A stretch of 6,331 nt of DNA from CAYPEZ01 sp964622275 (GTDB lineage Bacteria; Patescibacteriota; Minisyncoccia; Phycocordibacterales; UBA6899): contig CAZUMX010000048.1 of assembly GCA_964622275.1 (NCBI GenBank), positions 1 to 6,331 on the forward strand. Direction: 5' to 3'. Each line of letters opens with the position of its first letter. Within the stretch, counting starts at the first letter, position 1. Position numbers and translations under genes: made by a program. A model generated the notes under the pieces. It was not told the origin of the DNA. It made no database searches and was given only the letters and a program-made list of their open reading frames with translations. Below are positions 5,998 to 6,331 of this stretch, piece by piece.

Positions 5998-6331
5998 TTA
6001 CAGAACTGTTTGGCAACACCCGAGGGCAAAATTTGAAGATGAAATCGAAACAGGCGTGACGAAACGCCTCCTTTCTCAAGACAGCGGCTGGTTTATTGAT
6101 ATTGGAGGAGGATACGGGAGGCTCTACCCCGTACTTAAGAAAGAAGGTCGGAACATTGTGTTTGCCGATTTCGCCATGAATCTCCTTGAAATTGCTGAAA
6201 AAGACATTGGAGACAATCCCGACGTCAAACTCGTCGCAGCAAACGCATACTATATGCCGTTCAAGGATTCCATGTTCGACGGGGGACTCTCAATCCGTGT
6301 CTTCCATCACATGAGCGACCCGGAAAAATTC
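5966..6331 (+). CDS. Class I SAM-dependent methyltransferase, N-terminal part (runs off the window)
   Basis: The first 122 codons are visible, and the frame is still open at the last base. The N-terminus has D-Y-N-G-R-D-Y-R-T-V-W (6-16) and an acidic helix. Motif I, F-I-D-I-G-G-G-Y-G-R-L, lies at 43-53. The ribose-binding acidic residue is Asp68 in VFADF, and AANAYYMPF follows at 91-99. The post-motif segment F-D-G-G-L-S-I-R-V-F-H-H-M-S-D-P-E-K-F (104-122) is typical of small-molecule and glycan methyltransferases of the UbiE-like broad group. About 100 residues are probably missing, judged from family size. The ATG at 5966 is the first start after an in-frame TGA at 5951-5953. It has no Shine-Dalgarno sequence. 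It is transcribed away from the GT4 operon, so it may open a second glycan or unrelated operon. Acceptor unknown. Confidence 0.92.
   Translation, partial: METIKDYNGRDYRTVWQHPRAKFEDEIETGVTKRLLSQDSGWFIDIGGGYGRLYPVLKKEGRNIVFADFAMNLLEIAEKDIGDNPDVKLVAANAYYMPFKDSMFDGGLSIRVFHHMSDPEKF

Noticed and set aside
5888..6079. Minus-strand ORF of 63 codons
   Set aside because: It is antisense to the start of the right-edge methyltransferase, is rich in Phe/Cys/Val and has no motif.

Overview
The window reads as part of a bacterial surface-glycan (exopolysaccharide, capsule or O-antigen-like) gene cluster. Seven closely packed genes lie on the minus strand. A divergent gene on the plus strand runs off the right edge. 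TGA serves as a stop inside two tight ATGA gene junctions, so the code looks standard rather than code 25. A 10-N scaffold gap, compact genes, few Shine-Dalgarno sequences and a mid-40s GC content (judged by eye) suggest a metagenome-assembled genome, possibly from Patescibacteria/CPR. That taxonomic guess is weak because no marker gene is present.

Layout in minus-strand transcription order, from the divergent junction to the left edge: a GT4 glycosyltransferase (5837-4788); a class I SAM methyltransferase broken only by the N run (4774-4126); a second, distinct SAM methyltransferase (4113-3382); a small P-loop kinase of unknown substrate (3372-2794); a NodB-type polysaccharide deacetylase (2797-1994); a GT2 glycosyltransferase of the LgtF/WaaE-like type (1997-1194); and a membrane-anchored SGNH/GDSL hydrolase (1165-8). 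Gaps between genes are -4 to 28 bp with no room for terminators, so these are probably one operon starting at the GT4 gene. It may continue past the left edge.

Rightwards, a 128-bp divergent region (5838-5965) separates the GT4 gene from a third SAM methyltransferase (5966 to the edge, 122 codons visible). The divergent region holds a GAG-repeat G-rich tract, a short inverted repeat and a doubtful 53-codon plus-strand ORF.

Working model (inference): the GT4 and GT2 enzymes add sugars to a lipid-linked or surface glycan, the deacetylase removes N-acetyl groups, the SGNH protein handles O-acyl groups outside the membrane, and the methyltransferases and kinase decorate sugars or cap chains. Nothing in the window is a defence system, mobile element, CRISPR array or RNA gene. 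The most notable points are the kinase without a known substrate, the gap whose removal restores the reading frame, the scarcity of ribosome-binding sites and the odd divergent junction.
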